The notes below the pieces were generated by a model. That model worked only from the letters and a program-made list of their open reading frames with translations. It had not been told where the DNA came from and made no database searches. 64,000 bases of DNA, from contig JAQFVV010012394.1 in assembly GCA_028023455.1 (NCBI GenBank), positions 28,417,010 to 28,481,009 of the forward strand, given 5' to 3'. Below are positions 23,084-33,049 of the stretch, piece after piece (the first letter of the stretch is position 1; each line of letters opens with the position of its first letter). The DNA is from Epiperipatus broadwayi (taxonomy: Eukaryota > Onychophora > Udeonychophora > Euonychophora > Peripatidae). The position numbers and the translations under genes are program-made.

Positions 23084-23462
23084 CACTTCACCACAGGGAT
23101 GGTCTCTCCAAGTTCAATCCATCTTTTCTGATCTCTAGCCTCTCTTCACCTTTTGCATACCTCCTTATTTCATCTATCATATTCACATGTGGTCTCTTTT
23201 TGGTTTTATAATCTCTTGGAATCCAATTTAAGATTTGAACTGTCAATCTATTATTCTCTTCTAGCAATATGTCCAGACCAACTCCACTTCAGTCTTTTAA
23301 TTCTTTCAACAATGTCAGTAATACTTGTTTGTTCACTTACCCATACATTTCCTTTCTGTCCCTTCTTAGTTTTCTTAACATGCAATTCTCCACACTTCTT
23401 TGAGTAGTCTGAAGTCTGTATTGCTCTTCAGATCCATAAGTAAGAACTGTTAAAACACATGT
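23084..23462 (-). mobile_element. 5'-truncated RTE copy
   Basis: It starts (3' end of the element) with CCATTGTCACTTCACCACAG, GGTCTCTCCAAGTTCAATCC and runs through the conserved C-terminal region to GTAAGAACTGTTAAAACACA. It is collinear with 24225-24640 of the near-complete copy. Frameshifts break the reading frame; the 84-codon + frame here is the antisense shadow. Confidence 0.85.
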
Positions 23463-23744
23463 ATACATTTATACACAAATATATCTGTGAACTATGTACA
23501 TTCATCTAAATATATATATATTATTTATGAATATAAATATATATGTTTGTATGATATATAATTAATAAATTATACAGCAATCCCTTTGCTTCCTCAATTT
23601 TTGGTCCCAAGCCATAAAATAGAACTATTGCAACATGCATTTTAACACTTGTACATTTAGGTATGTACATAATTGCTTATTCATGTTGTGACCATAACAT
23701 ATATCTATATATAGGCTTGTTTTGTGTGCATTGTGAAGTAAGTT

Positions 23745-24002
23745 AATGCAAAATATGGAAAATTAATATATTATTATTTTTTAAGTAATATTTTTTTTGA
23801 CTTATAAATAACTGAAGACCCTGATACAGAGGTGTGCACATGTTACTTCTTTATGGTGGAAACTTATATGTAGGCATATATTGTGTAGTAGGGTATATAC
23901 ACCGAAAAATAAACTAAAATGTAAAATGTGGAAAATGTTAATTTTTAAATTTTTTTTTACTGAATCATGAATAACTGATAAGGATTGATATAGAGGTGTG
24001 CA
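23745..24002. repeat. AT-rich tandem repeat flanking the RTE insertions
   Basis: A unit of about 170 bp (AATGCAAAATATGGAAAATTA ... ATAACTGAAGACCCTGATACAGAGGTGTGCA) recurs from about 23917 (AATGTAAAATGTGGAAAAT ... GATATAGAGGTGTGCA). It recurs again beyond the RTE at 27453-27575 (AATGTAAAATGGGGAAAT ... AATATAGAGATC). The array was therefore continuous before the RTE elements inserted. Confidence 0.7.
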
Positions 24003-24162
24003 TCATCATCATCAACTATTATCAATCCACTGCAGGATGAAGGTCTCTCCAAATTTAGTCCCTCTCTGATCTTTAGCTTCTTTTCTCCACATCATCCCTG
24101 CACACTTTCTTATTTCATCTATCCATCTCACATGTTGTCTTTTTCTGGGTCTTTTCCAATCT
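24003..24162 (-). mobile_element. Short RTE 3'-end insertion with imperfect target duplication
   Basis: Only the (ATC)n tail and about 150 bp of the RTE 3' end are present (CATCATCATCATCAACTATT ... GGTCTTTTCCAATCT). It is flanked by GAGGTGTGCA (23993-24002) and GAGGTTATGCA (24163-24173), a likely target-site duplication inside the tandem repeat. The 70-codon minus frame here is the truncated end of the RTE polyprotein. Confidence 0.8.
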
Positions 24163-24297
24163 GAGGTTATGCATAAATATATATATAGGCATATATTATA
24201 TATCATCATCCTCATCGTCATCAACCATTATCAATCCACTGCAGGATGAAGGTCTCTCCAAGTTTAATCCATCTTCTCCGATCTTTAGCTTCTCTTC

Positions 24298-25719
24298 TCA
24301 CAACACCCCTGCACATTTTCTTATTTCATCCATCCATCTCACATGTGGTCTCTTTCTGGGTCTTTTACAATCTCTTGGAATCCAGTTTAAAATTTCAATT
24401 GTCCATCTATTATCATCTCTTCTAGCAATATGTCCAGCCCAACTCCATTTCAATCTTTTAATTTTTTCAATAAAGTCAGTAACACCTGTTTGTTGTCTTA
24501 CCCATACATTGCGTTTTCGATCTCTTCTTGTTACTCCCAACATACATCTCTCCATACTCCTTTGAGTGGTCTGAAGTCTCTGTATTGCTCTTCTATTAAG
24601 TGTCCAAGTCTCAGATCCATAAGTAAGAACTGGTAAAACACATTTGTTAAAAACCATCCTTTTCAAACACATAGGCATATTTTCTTTTAGTATCAAGTTA
24701 TTTCTACCAGAAGCACTCCAACCAAGTTTAATTCTATGATTAATTTCCTCCATTATGTTTCCATCTGTATTAATAATCTGACAAAGGTATTTGTAACTGT
24801 TAACTTCTTCTAATTCTTCATAATCAATCTTTATTTTCATATTTTGAGCAAATCGATTAAACATTACTTTAGTCTTTTTAACATTTATCTTTAGTCCTAC
24901 TTTTCTACTTTCATCTGCTAACTCCTGCAACATTTCCTGCAGCTCTGAAGCATTATTTGCAAAAACAACTACATCATCTGCAAAATCTAAATGACTTAAA
25001 TACTCTCCATTTACTTTCACTCCTTTAGTTTCCCATTTTAATCCACAAAATACTTCTTGCAGCACTGCTGTAAAGAGTTTTGGAGATATGGAGTCACCTT
25101 GTCTTACACCTTTCTCAATGTTGATTTTTCCAGTATCATTATGTAATCTAATTGTTGCTGTTGCATTTTTATAAATATTCTTTAAAATATGACAATATCC
25201 TGGATCTATACCTTGATGATCCAATGCTTTAATCACTGAAGAAATGTGTATAGAATCGAATGCCTTTTCATAATCTACAAATCCAAAACATAATGACAAC
25301 TCATATTCGTTTGTCCTTTCTATGACTTCTCTCAATACCTGGATATGATCTATTGTACTAAAACCACTTTTAAATCCAGCTTGTTCTCTTGGTTGGTGGA
25401 AATCCAAAGTTCTCTGTAGACGAGTTGTAATTATCTTGGTAAAATTTTTATATAAAACTGATAAAAGGCTGATAGGTCTGTAATTTCTAATATCTTCTTT
25501 ATCACCTTTTTTAAATATTAATATTATTCCTGCATTCTTCCAATGTTCCGGTACATCTTTATCATTTAGACATTTGGTACATAACTTTGCTAAAATTGTT
25601 TCTATTTCTTCACCTGCTTCTTTTAATATATCAATTATAATTCCATCATTTCCTGGAGCCTTTCCTTTCTTCATACACTTAATTGCATGTCTCACTTCTT
25701 CATTTAAAATTCTGGGCAA
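24298..25719 (-). CDS. RTE reverse transcriptase with C-terminal extension
   Basis: A 473-codon open frame. Residues 19-27 are GKAPGNDGI (RT block 1) and 79-86 NYRPISLL. FVDYEKAFDSI (147-157) is motif A with catalytic D149, VRQGDSISPKLF is at 205-216, and HLDFADDVVVFA (243-254) is motif C with D248 and D249. YKYLCQIINTDG (309-320) and YGSETWTL (367-374) form the thumb. The C-terminus (MERCMLGVTRRDRK, WSWAGHIARR, WIPRDCKRPRKRP, VRWMDEIRK) is typical of invertebrate RTE-like elements. All RT catalytic residues are intact. The Met is internal: the protein should be continuous with the endonuclease. A stop at 24297 truncates the last 30 or so residues, which the copy at 31012-31347 still encodes (WKREAKDRRRW...WIDNG). 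It is transposon-derived, not a host gene. Confidence 0.93.
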   Translation of the reverse strand: MPRILNEEVRHAIKCMKKGKAPGNDGIIIDILKEAGEEIETILAKLCTKCLNDKDVPEHWKNAGIILIFKKGDKEDIRNYRPISLLSVLYKNFTKIITTRLQRTLDFHQPREQAGFKSGFSTIDHIQVLREVIERTNEYELSLCFGFVDYEKAFDSIHISSVIKALDHQGIDPGYCHILKNIYKNATATIRLHNDTGKINIEKGVRQGDSISPKLFTAVLQEVFCGLKWETKGVKVNGEYLSHLDFADDVVVFANNASELQEMLQELADESRKVGLKINVKKTKVMFNRFAQNMKIKIDYEELEEVNSYKYLCQIINTDGNIMEEINHRIKLGWSASGRNNLILKENMPMCLKRMVFNKCVLPVLTYGSETWTLNRRAIQRLQTTQRSMERCMLGVTRRDRKRNVWVRQQTGVTDFIEKIKRLKWSWAGHIARRDDNRWTIEILNWIPRDCKRPRKRPHVRWMDEIRKCAGVL

Positions 25720-26168
25720 TTCGGAAGATGTAATAGATATAGAAGATAGTTGTTCTCTTCTACCAATTTCATGATGTCATCTCTCTTTTTAGTAATAATT
25801 CCATCTTTTTTTCTTATTGCAGATATAAATTTCCTACCAATACCAAAATGTTGTTTAACATTTTTGAGACTTTTATTTTCTTCTACAGCTTTCCTTGCTA
25901 TTTCACAGTTATACTTTCTTATATCATTTTCAACTCTTTTCCGTACCATTTTACAAAATTCGAGATATTCAATTCTTTTTAATACATCATTTTTGTATAT
26001 CTTCATATTCCTTCTTTTCTTCATAAATTCTCTAGTCTCAGTAGAAATTTTATTAGTCAATTGCTGCTTTTTTCTACCAGCTATGTTTGTTGCAGTTTTT
26101 AAAAATGTATCATTTATTTTCATATTAATTTCTTTCAAATCTGTATCATGTTCAAAATCTCCTAACAC
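25704..26168 (-). pseudogene. RTE linker between endonuclease and reverse transcriptase
   Basis: A 154-codon Lys/Glu/Asn-rich frame continues the polyprotein: LKEINMKINDTFLKTATNIAG, KKQQLTNKISTETREFMKKR. This is the usual helical spacer of RTE proteins, where 'T..L...R..' helices precede the RT. There is no catalytic motif. It ends by frameshift near 25735, where the next frame resumes with SSELPRILNEEVRHAIKCMK, so it is not a separate protein. Confidence 0.8.
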
Positions 26169-26229
26169 TTGAAACCTATTTGTAAGTTCTAATTTAAATT
26201 CATTAGAATGTTTCTGAAGATTAGGAACA

Positions 26230-27175
26230 TCAACTGTTAATATTGTTTTTCTTAATAATTTTTGTCTCTAGTTTTACATTAACACGTAACTTACACCTTA
26301 CTAATCGATGATCACTTCCTGTGTTAAATTTATTAAGAACATTACAATCTTGAAATATGTATTTTCTGTTAGTCAAAATATAATCCAATTCTGCTGTACC
26401 TTCATTTGGATGCTTCCATGTCCATTTCCTTTTAACATTTTTCTCAAAAACTGAATTCATAATATAAAGTTTTTCTTTTTCTGCAAACTCCACAAGTCTA
26501 TGTCCTATCTCATTTCTATTACCATAACCAAAATTACCTACAGCAATTTCATCTTTCATTTGTCTACCAATTCTAGCATTAAAGTCTCCCATAACAATTT
26601 TAAAATGTTGTTTATTCTGATCAAAAGCCTGTTGTACATCCATATAAAAATCTTCTACTACTTCATCACTATGAGAACTTGTTGGGGCATAAACCTGAAT
26701 TATCTGCATTTGGTATCTGCTATTAAGTTGTATAACTAATCTTGCCACTCTGTCTGATACACCATCAATCTCCACAATATTGTTCTTCCACTTTTTATTT
26801 ATAATGAATCCTACTCCACTTGTATTTCCAATATGTGTGCCTTTATAATAGAGTATATGTCCACTGTTTAAATCAATTGTTTCTTCTCCTTTTCTTCTAA
26901 CTTCACAAAGTCCAATAATGTCCCATTTAATATGACAGTTCTTCTTCTAATTCTTGCAATCTTCCTTCACTTGAAAGTGATCTGCAGTTGTAAGTACCTA
27001 AATAAAAAGTCGTCATCAAATGGCAGCCTGGGTCTGCAATCAGAGGATTCTTAGCACCCTCCGCCTTCGGCCACCAACCGCTGCCTTGGTTGGTGACTTT
27101 ACAGCCTCCTGGGAATAAGGGCCATGATTTATTTTTGTCATAATTGTATATATGTATTGGAAAAATATTTATCAT
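26230..27175 (-). pseudogene. RTE endonuclease domain (AP/EEP family), frameshifted
   Basis: Two frames make up the domain. The upstream frame (27175-26927) carries GTYNCRSLSSEGRLQELEEE, the N-terminal strand with the conserved Asn. A frameshift near 26927 follows, then IIGLCEVRRKGEE with the catalytic Glu (not in a single frame). The second frame (open from 26775) has VYAPTSSHSDEVVEDFY, GDFNARIG (residues 63-70, the Asp/Asn pair), a DYILTNR block, and SDHRLV (residues 154-159, the Asp-His pair). All catalytic motifs of the exonuclease-endonuclease-phosphatase fold are recognisable. The enzyme nicks target DNA to prime reverse transcription. Another frameshift near 26240, in an A-rich tract, separates it from the linker. 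The Met starts of the frames are not the true start. Confidence 0.88.
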
Positions 27176-27452
27176 TTACACAAACATTCATTCTGCCTTA
27201 TCAGGCACAGAGAAGAAAGACCATGGTGTTTCTTGATCTTAAACTCAGAAGTAAAAAGCCAATAAACTCACCACGCTGGCTAATGTGTGTTGGTGAGCAG
27301 CCCATCCATGTTCGTATACTATATGAATAATCACATAGTAATAACAGCTGCAAGGACAAGAACGTATGGAGTGGACATTAGGAATTTGCCCTGCTCGGTT
27401 CCTTTAAGGCCTCCAAGAGGAATCAAAGGGTCTCCTTTCAGTTAATAGCAAA

Positions 27453-27575
27453 CTGAAATGTAAAATGGGGAAATTTAAACTATTTTTTATTAATTTTTAT
27501 TTTTTTTTGTTTTTTTAATTTAATATATAGATATATTTGAATAGTGAATAACTTAAGATGCAAATATAGAGATCT
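27453..27575. repeat. Continuation of the AT-rich tandem repeat
   Basis: GAAATGTAAAATGGGGAAAT and TGAATAGTGAATAACTTAAG match the unit at 23917-24000, on the other side of the RTE insertion. Confidence 0.6.
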
Positions 27576-29104
27576 TTTTTTTTAAAAAAAAATCAAACTT
27601 GAGTTCATTTGATTCAAAAGTGCATAGTCTAAATTGTGATATGATTAGCAAATATTCAGAATAGAAATTGCATTGATATAGTTTTACTATTTTTTAAATA
27701 TAAATTCAATATTGTGATTTGTACTAAAATTTTTTTTATCTTTCTTAATTTTTGTTGATCCCAGAGATAAGCATCTTTTTTTTGTCAAACTATTTACATA
27801 TTGGACAGGATCCCCCCCCCCCCCCTATACCTGTATTATCAATTTCTATGATGACAGGTTTTATATTGATTAAAAGGTTTTATTTGAAGAAATCATGCCT
27901 GAGAATATACTTATATAATAATGGATTTCAACTACATTGCAGCATTCAATCGTTATTCTAAAATTTTCTTCAAGTATATAAAATATATGGCTAGTTTGTG
28001 TGTGTAGAAGCATGGGTGATTTAGTATGATAGCATAGTGACAAACTTGAAAACTAAAGAATCTTGGATCACACAGAAAATAAACTATTTTAATGAAAAAT
28101 TTCAGTTAAAAAAATATTGGATATTGAAATGTCTGTTATTTTGCAGTAACTGATGTCAGTTGCTAAAAATTGATTGTGATAAAAGTTTTAGCAATTTCTT
28201 TACATAATTGAATGATAATGTAAATTATTTTGCTGTTAGTCAAATCTGGTGGCATTTGTGCTTATATACTGCTTATGAAAAATATAATTGGATAATGTGA
28301 GTTTGTAAAAAGCTCCAGTACTAAACGTGATAAAGCTAGAGCTGCGATTCATTGATCTTCCCTGTAATCTGTTTCTTCATCACTGCTTAAAACTGCAAAA
28401 CTGCTCATTTAAGTGATGGTGGAACTGAATTGCATCAAAACTCAATTATATTACTCTTTTTAAAATTTTTGATTTTTTTTTTTAGTTCATTTACTACTGT
28501 TTCTTTTTCTGTTTTAATATTATTTTTACAAAAATGAAAAACCTAAAGGAAGAATTATGATAACTGAGTTACTATTTGTAATTTTATGTGTCAATATTTA
28601 TCAATTAGTATTTCCTTTCTTTATATTTCTGTTTTTTTTTTTAATGCACAATAATATTTATAAATTTGTTAGTTTACCCATAAATATAGGTCATCTTATA
28701 GTATATGTAACATATGATTCACTTTTTTGCTTCTATTTTTTTAACATATAAATATCTGTAGAGCAATATAATGATTCCTGCAAAATGCTTTGATAGACTT
28801 CAGTAAGCTCTTGTTATTAGTTAATGATTAAATAACAAAAAAAAAGTAATAGTTTAAAAAAATATTGAAGCTTTTCCACAAGAAAAATTTGCTATAGAAA
28901 TTAAAAGAACATGACAAGATGTCAAATAAGCAATTTTTGAAGAGATATGTGGTTGTATTTAAAGTTCATATTGCTTTATGTAGTCATCACAAATCTCAAC
29001 TTTATTTTTTTTTATTATCTTTCTCTCCTTTGATTTGTTATTATGGAGTTACAATGGCCGTAATCATTTATTTGAAATTGCTAATGGTAATAAATAATTA
29101 ATAG
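27576..29104. other. Unassigned AT-rich stretch
   Basis: Includes a run of 14 C (27812-27825). No gene recognised; open frames of 60-69 codons are hydrophobic and AT-driven. Confidence 0.45.
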
Positions 29105-29230
29105 AACAGTTTTTTCTTTGGCAGTTTGTAATAAGTTAGAACTGGAAGTGACAGCAGAGTCACAATCCGTGGAGCTTGTGTTTTCCATTCTACTGCTGCA
29201 CCAAACTGTGCAGAGTATTAATGATAATAG
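29105..29230 (-). repeat. SINE family S2 copy
   Basis: TAGAACTGGAAGTGACAGCAG, CATTCTACTGCTGCACCAAAC, TGTGCAGAGTATTA matches the reverse complement of the family head (TTTGGTGCAGCAGTAGAATG, A-box-like). The tail is decayed. Confidence 0.55.
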
Positions 29231-30130
29231 AAATTATTGCCTGGGTATGTCTTTTAGATAGATACTTTTTTGTTGATAGTTAAAATATGTTTTAACATTT
29301 TTACTGAAAAAATTATCAACTTTGTATTGAGTTTGATTATGGTACAAGCTCAGGGAGATTTTTTGTTAATGATATATATATACTCTATATTTAAACTTGG
29401 AAATTTCTGCATGTGATGCACGTTTTTTAAAAATCTGTATAAAAAGCAGAAAAGGATCATCCATGCCAGTATTTTTTGATTATTGTAGAAATATTAAAGA
29501 AGTCAGTTGTAGAAACTAGCATACTGTGATACACAAAAGTCTAGTGGATCTATTGACTGCAGTTGCCATAAGCATTTATGCTAATAATAATTCTTTGGCT
29601 GTTTCATGCCTGTTATTTTCTTTTGATAGCTTATAAAAATCAGGAGCATTATGAATTAATTTGGTTACCTACTTGCCTCCGACATAATACTTAATTATTA
29701 CATATATAATTTTTTAAAATTAGAAATGTATTATTGGATGTTGTAATGTGAACAAAAATTATCTTGGCCCTCTGTGAAATGTTTGCAATGTACATTATAC
29801 TTTGAAACCGTGTGTATGCATGTTTGATATTTAAGCTTTAAAACCAACTAGTATACAATCACAGTATTTATATAGAGAGTCTGGCTATTGTATCTAATGG
29901 GAAAATCCACATGTTTAAACCCTATCTGAAAAAAGGCTGCTTTTCTTAAAGAAGTCAATCTGATATGTTTTTGGTGTTTTGACTGCTAATGAGATTATGG
30001 AGTGCAGTTTAGAAGTGCTATGAATTTAATCGTTTGGGTAGATACTTGGCATATATCAATATTAAACATTTTCTATATCATACTTTCTTTATGAACACAA
30101 TGATTTTATAATAAATTTGTTGATACTAAT
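29231..30130. other. Unassigned AT-rich stretch
   Basis: Nothing recognisable. Confidence 0.45.
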
Positions 30131-30405
30131 TAGTTAATTGAATGGTTTGATGTTCTAAAGATCATGACGTTTGAATACGGGAAGCAGCACAAACTGACCT
30201 GTGATTTAGAACTTTGTTTCGAAAGTCTGCTTTCTATAACTACATTAAAACACACAATCATTATAGTATTAAAAAAAACGATCAAATGATTCTATTGCTC
30301 CGAAGTTCATAAGACGTTTGAATGCTAGAAGTGCCAGAACTGGAATCAATCCGAGGCCATTACACATCTGTTTTTGCAACTGCACTACACTTTGCAGGGC
30401 ATTAT
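30131..30405 (-). repeat. SINE family S2, one good and one decayed copy
   Basis: The good copy (30280-30405) reads on + as TTCTATTGCTCCGAAGTTCAT, GCTAGAAGTGCCAGAACTGG, AATCAATCCGAGGCC, TGCACTACACTTTGCAGGGC. That is the complement of a tRNA-like head (GCAGTGTAG.., GGATTGATTCC B-box) plus the family tail. A decayed relative (30131-30222) starts with TTGAATGGTTTGATGTTCT. Confidence 0.6.
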
Positions 30406-30689
30406 ACTTATATTAACAGTATTATTATAGAATACTCATGGATCATTTGCACATCTTGTTATCATTCCTTCTTTCTATTATTTAAAATGATTTTGAGGAT
30501 AAAGCATCACAAATACTATCATTTAATTGATAGGTTTATTAAGAACGAATATATGCACTATATTTTGTCAGGTGAAAGTTAATATCCGTAAAATAGTTTA
30601 CATCACCAATTCAGCAATGTACTTAAAGACTTATTATATAAATAGTAGTACTTATAATATATGTATTGCAAAAAAAAAAAAAAAAAAAA

Positions 30690-31370
30690 TTACACAAACA
30701 TTCATTCTGCCTTATCAGGCACTGAGAAGAAAGACCATGGTGTTTCTTGATCTTAAACTCAGAGGTAAAAAGCCAATAAACTCACCACGCTGGCTAATGC
30801 GTGTTGGTGAGCAGCCCATCCATGTTCATATACTATATAAATAATCACATAGTAATAACAGCTGCAACGACAAGAACGTATGGAGTGGACATTAGGAATT
30901 TGCCCTGCTCGGTACCTTTAAAGCCTCCAAGAGGAATCAAAGGGTCTCCTTTCAGTTAATAGCAAACTCCTTTCTGCAGCAATACAGAGACTTCAGACCA
31001 CTCAAAGGAGTATGGAGAGATGTATGTTGGGAGTAACAAGAAGAGATCGAAAACGCAATGTATGGGTAAGACAACAAACAGGTGTTACTGACCTTATTGA
31101 AAAAATTAAAAGATTGAAATGGAGTTGGGCTGGACATATTGCTAGAAGAAATGATAATAGATGGACAATTGAAATTTTAAACTGGATTCCAAGAGATTAT
31201 AAAATACCCAGAAGGAGACCACAGGTGAGATGGATGGATGAAATAAGAAAATGTGCAGGGGTGTTGTGGAAAAGAGAAGCTAAAGATCGGAGAAGATGGA
31301 TTAAACTTGGAGAGACCTTCATCCTGCAGTGGATTGATAATGGTTGATGATGATGATGATGACTTATAAT
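30690..31370 (+). mobile_element. RTE copy with inverted 5' segment
   Basis: 30690-30968 is nearly identical to 27177-27450, which is the complement of the RTE 5' region. It is joined directly to a sense-oriented RTE 3' end (about 30975-31347) followed by a (TGA)n tail. The 5' part is therefore inverted relative to the 3' part. The sense part is open for 111 codons (31012-31347), MERCMLGVTRRDRKRNVWVR to the natural end FILQWIDNG, and shows the intact C-terminus that the 24 kb copy has lost. A run of about 20 A precedes the inverted part. The structure resembles twin-priming 5' inversion of LINEs. Confidence 0.85.
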
Positions 31371-32705
31371 ATTATGGTATAGTAAAGTGGATATATGCAA
31401 TCTATTGTTTTTCCAAGACTAGGTTATCTGCATCTGCTATGTAATTTGAATTTAACAATATTAATCTTCTTAATTACACTAGTATCTTGAAATATGATGT
31501 AAAGAATAACATAGTTAAATTATAATAAAAATTTCTTATTTGGATTGCCCACTAATGCTATGTATGCCTGATTTATTTATATGGAAAACTATTTTGATAA
31601 TGGATATTTTGACTGAATGTATCTGGAATATGTAATTTTTCTGATTAAAATAATCTACAAGATAGTCAGACTAAATTGAATAATTATTTCAACACTTGGA
31701 GTATTGATAATGCTTAATCCATTTAAATTATATTTGTAGACTATACTAAAGCTAAAGTAACATGTATTTCCTATTTTATGTATCCTGGTATACTTTGATA
31801 TTTGTTCTGTGACAATTAAGTGTTAAATATTTTTGGTAGATACCTTTTGGCTAATTCTCTGATAGAACTTAAGATAATGTTTGAATGTAAAGGAATTGTT
31901 GCCCTTGATCCTATGTTTTCTAGTAGTTTCATCAGACCAGCGTTCACAGTAAACATTTTATGATTTCATCGATCCAAACTACTTTAAAATGTCACTACTC
32001 TTATACAGTTGGGAAGTATGATGATAATATATATATATATTTCAATCTTATTACTTCCAAATATCCAGGTCTGGTTTAAATGTTAAAAACATTTAAGATG
32101 ATTGAATATACATGTTGACACATGCGTTCTATTTAAGTGAAGTAAATTTGGTTTTCCCCATTAGGATTTTCTAAATTGAAGATGTGATTTCTTTGAACAG
32201 ATTTATTTTTAGAAATACTGGGTGGTTTTGCATCATTACTATCACTGTATAGCAATTTATAAATATATATAATTGAAGTTAAGTAGTGTTTCAATATAGG
32301 CAACAAAATCAATATCCATCACATTTCTAAGGATTGGCAAAAGTAAACAGTAGATACACAAACCTTTCAATGATTCACTGTTGTGGAACCAAAGAAACTT
32401 AATTGATAAAATTATTTCTTTGAGTTAGTATTGTCTTTAATTATTTCAGAGTTACGATGGCTACTTTCATAAATTTTAATGATTTTTCAGATGGTTTATC
32501 TATTTTTATGCATTTAAATATGAACTATTTGTTAATATTTTTTTTGGCTTAACGATTTACTTAGTCTGATGCCGCTGATTTAGATTACCATTAAAAAGGA
32601 CATTATGATTTAAGATTTGTATACATATTATAGGTTTTACCAACTTCCACAAAGCATTGATGAATTGTAAGTGATTATTTTGACCATTGTCACCATTTTA
32701 AACTA
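31371..32705. other. Unassigned AT-rich stretch
   Basis: No gene recognised. The 3' end near 32680-32705 (ACCATTGTCACCATT) looks like the degenerate ATC tail of the RTE copy that continues at 35866. Confidence 0.45.
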
Positions 32706-33049
32706 CTATCAATTAAGGTTGCAACCATTAATTGGCAAATAATTGGTAATCAGCCATATCGGTCATTTCTCTGATTAATCGATATCGACCATTTGGCCGA
32801 TTAATCAGCTTTGATAATTTTTATATTTAATATTGTTAGATATAGGATTCGTAATCAAAAGTCAAACATTTCTATTATATATTTATTACTTACATAAAAA
32901 AATGAAAATTTAAAAACATTTTAATTCAAATTATTCCTTTTACATATTTTAACCTATTGAAAAATTATTCCTTCTAGTTTAGCCTTTTAAAGAATTATTT
33001 CTTTTTTAACCCATTAAAAATTATTTTATTTTAACATATTAAAAATTTA

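Larger units (their letters stand above)
24202..27452 (-). mobile_element. Near-full-length RTE-type non-LTR retrotransposon
   Basis: In minus orientation: a 5' region (27452 to about 27020), an AP-type endonuclease, a linker, the RT, a C-terminal extension, then a 3' end running into a (TGA)n/(ATC)n microsatellite tail typical of RTE elements. About 3.25 kb, the usual RTE size. The coding sequence needs at least four frame or stop corrections (near 26927, 26240, 25735 and 24297), so this copy is not autonomous, but it is by far the best preserved in the window. It sits in an AT-rich tandem repeat. Relatives lie at 13450, 23084, 24003, 30690, 35866, 40945 and 63284. Confidence 0.92.

Noticed and set aside
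24298-26775. Long open frames that automated pipelines may call host genes (endonuclease-RT or 'craniofacial development protein 2-like')
   Set aside because: Domain order, catalytic motifs, microsatellite tail and several partial copies in the window show they are RTE retrotransposon sequence.
31901-31965. Minus-strand CUGAUGA...GAAAAC as a hammerhead
   Set aside because: The eight bases between the two core halves cannot form stem II, and there is no stem III or stem I.
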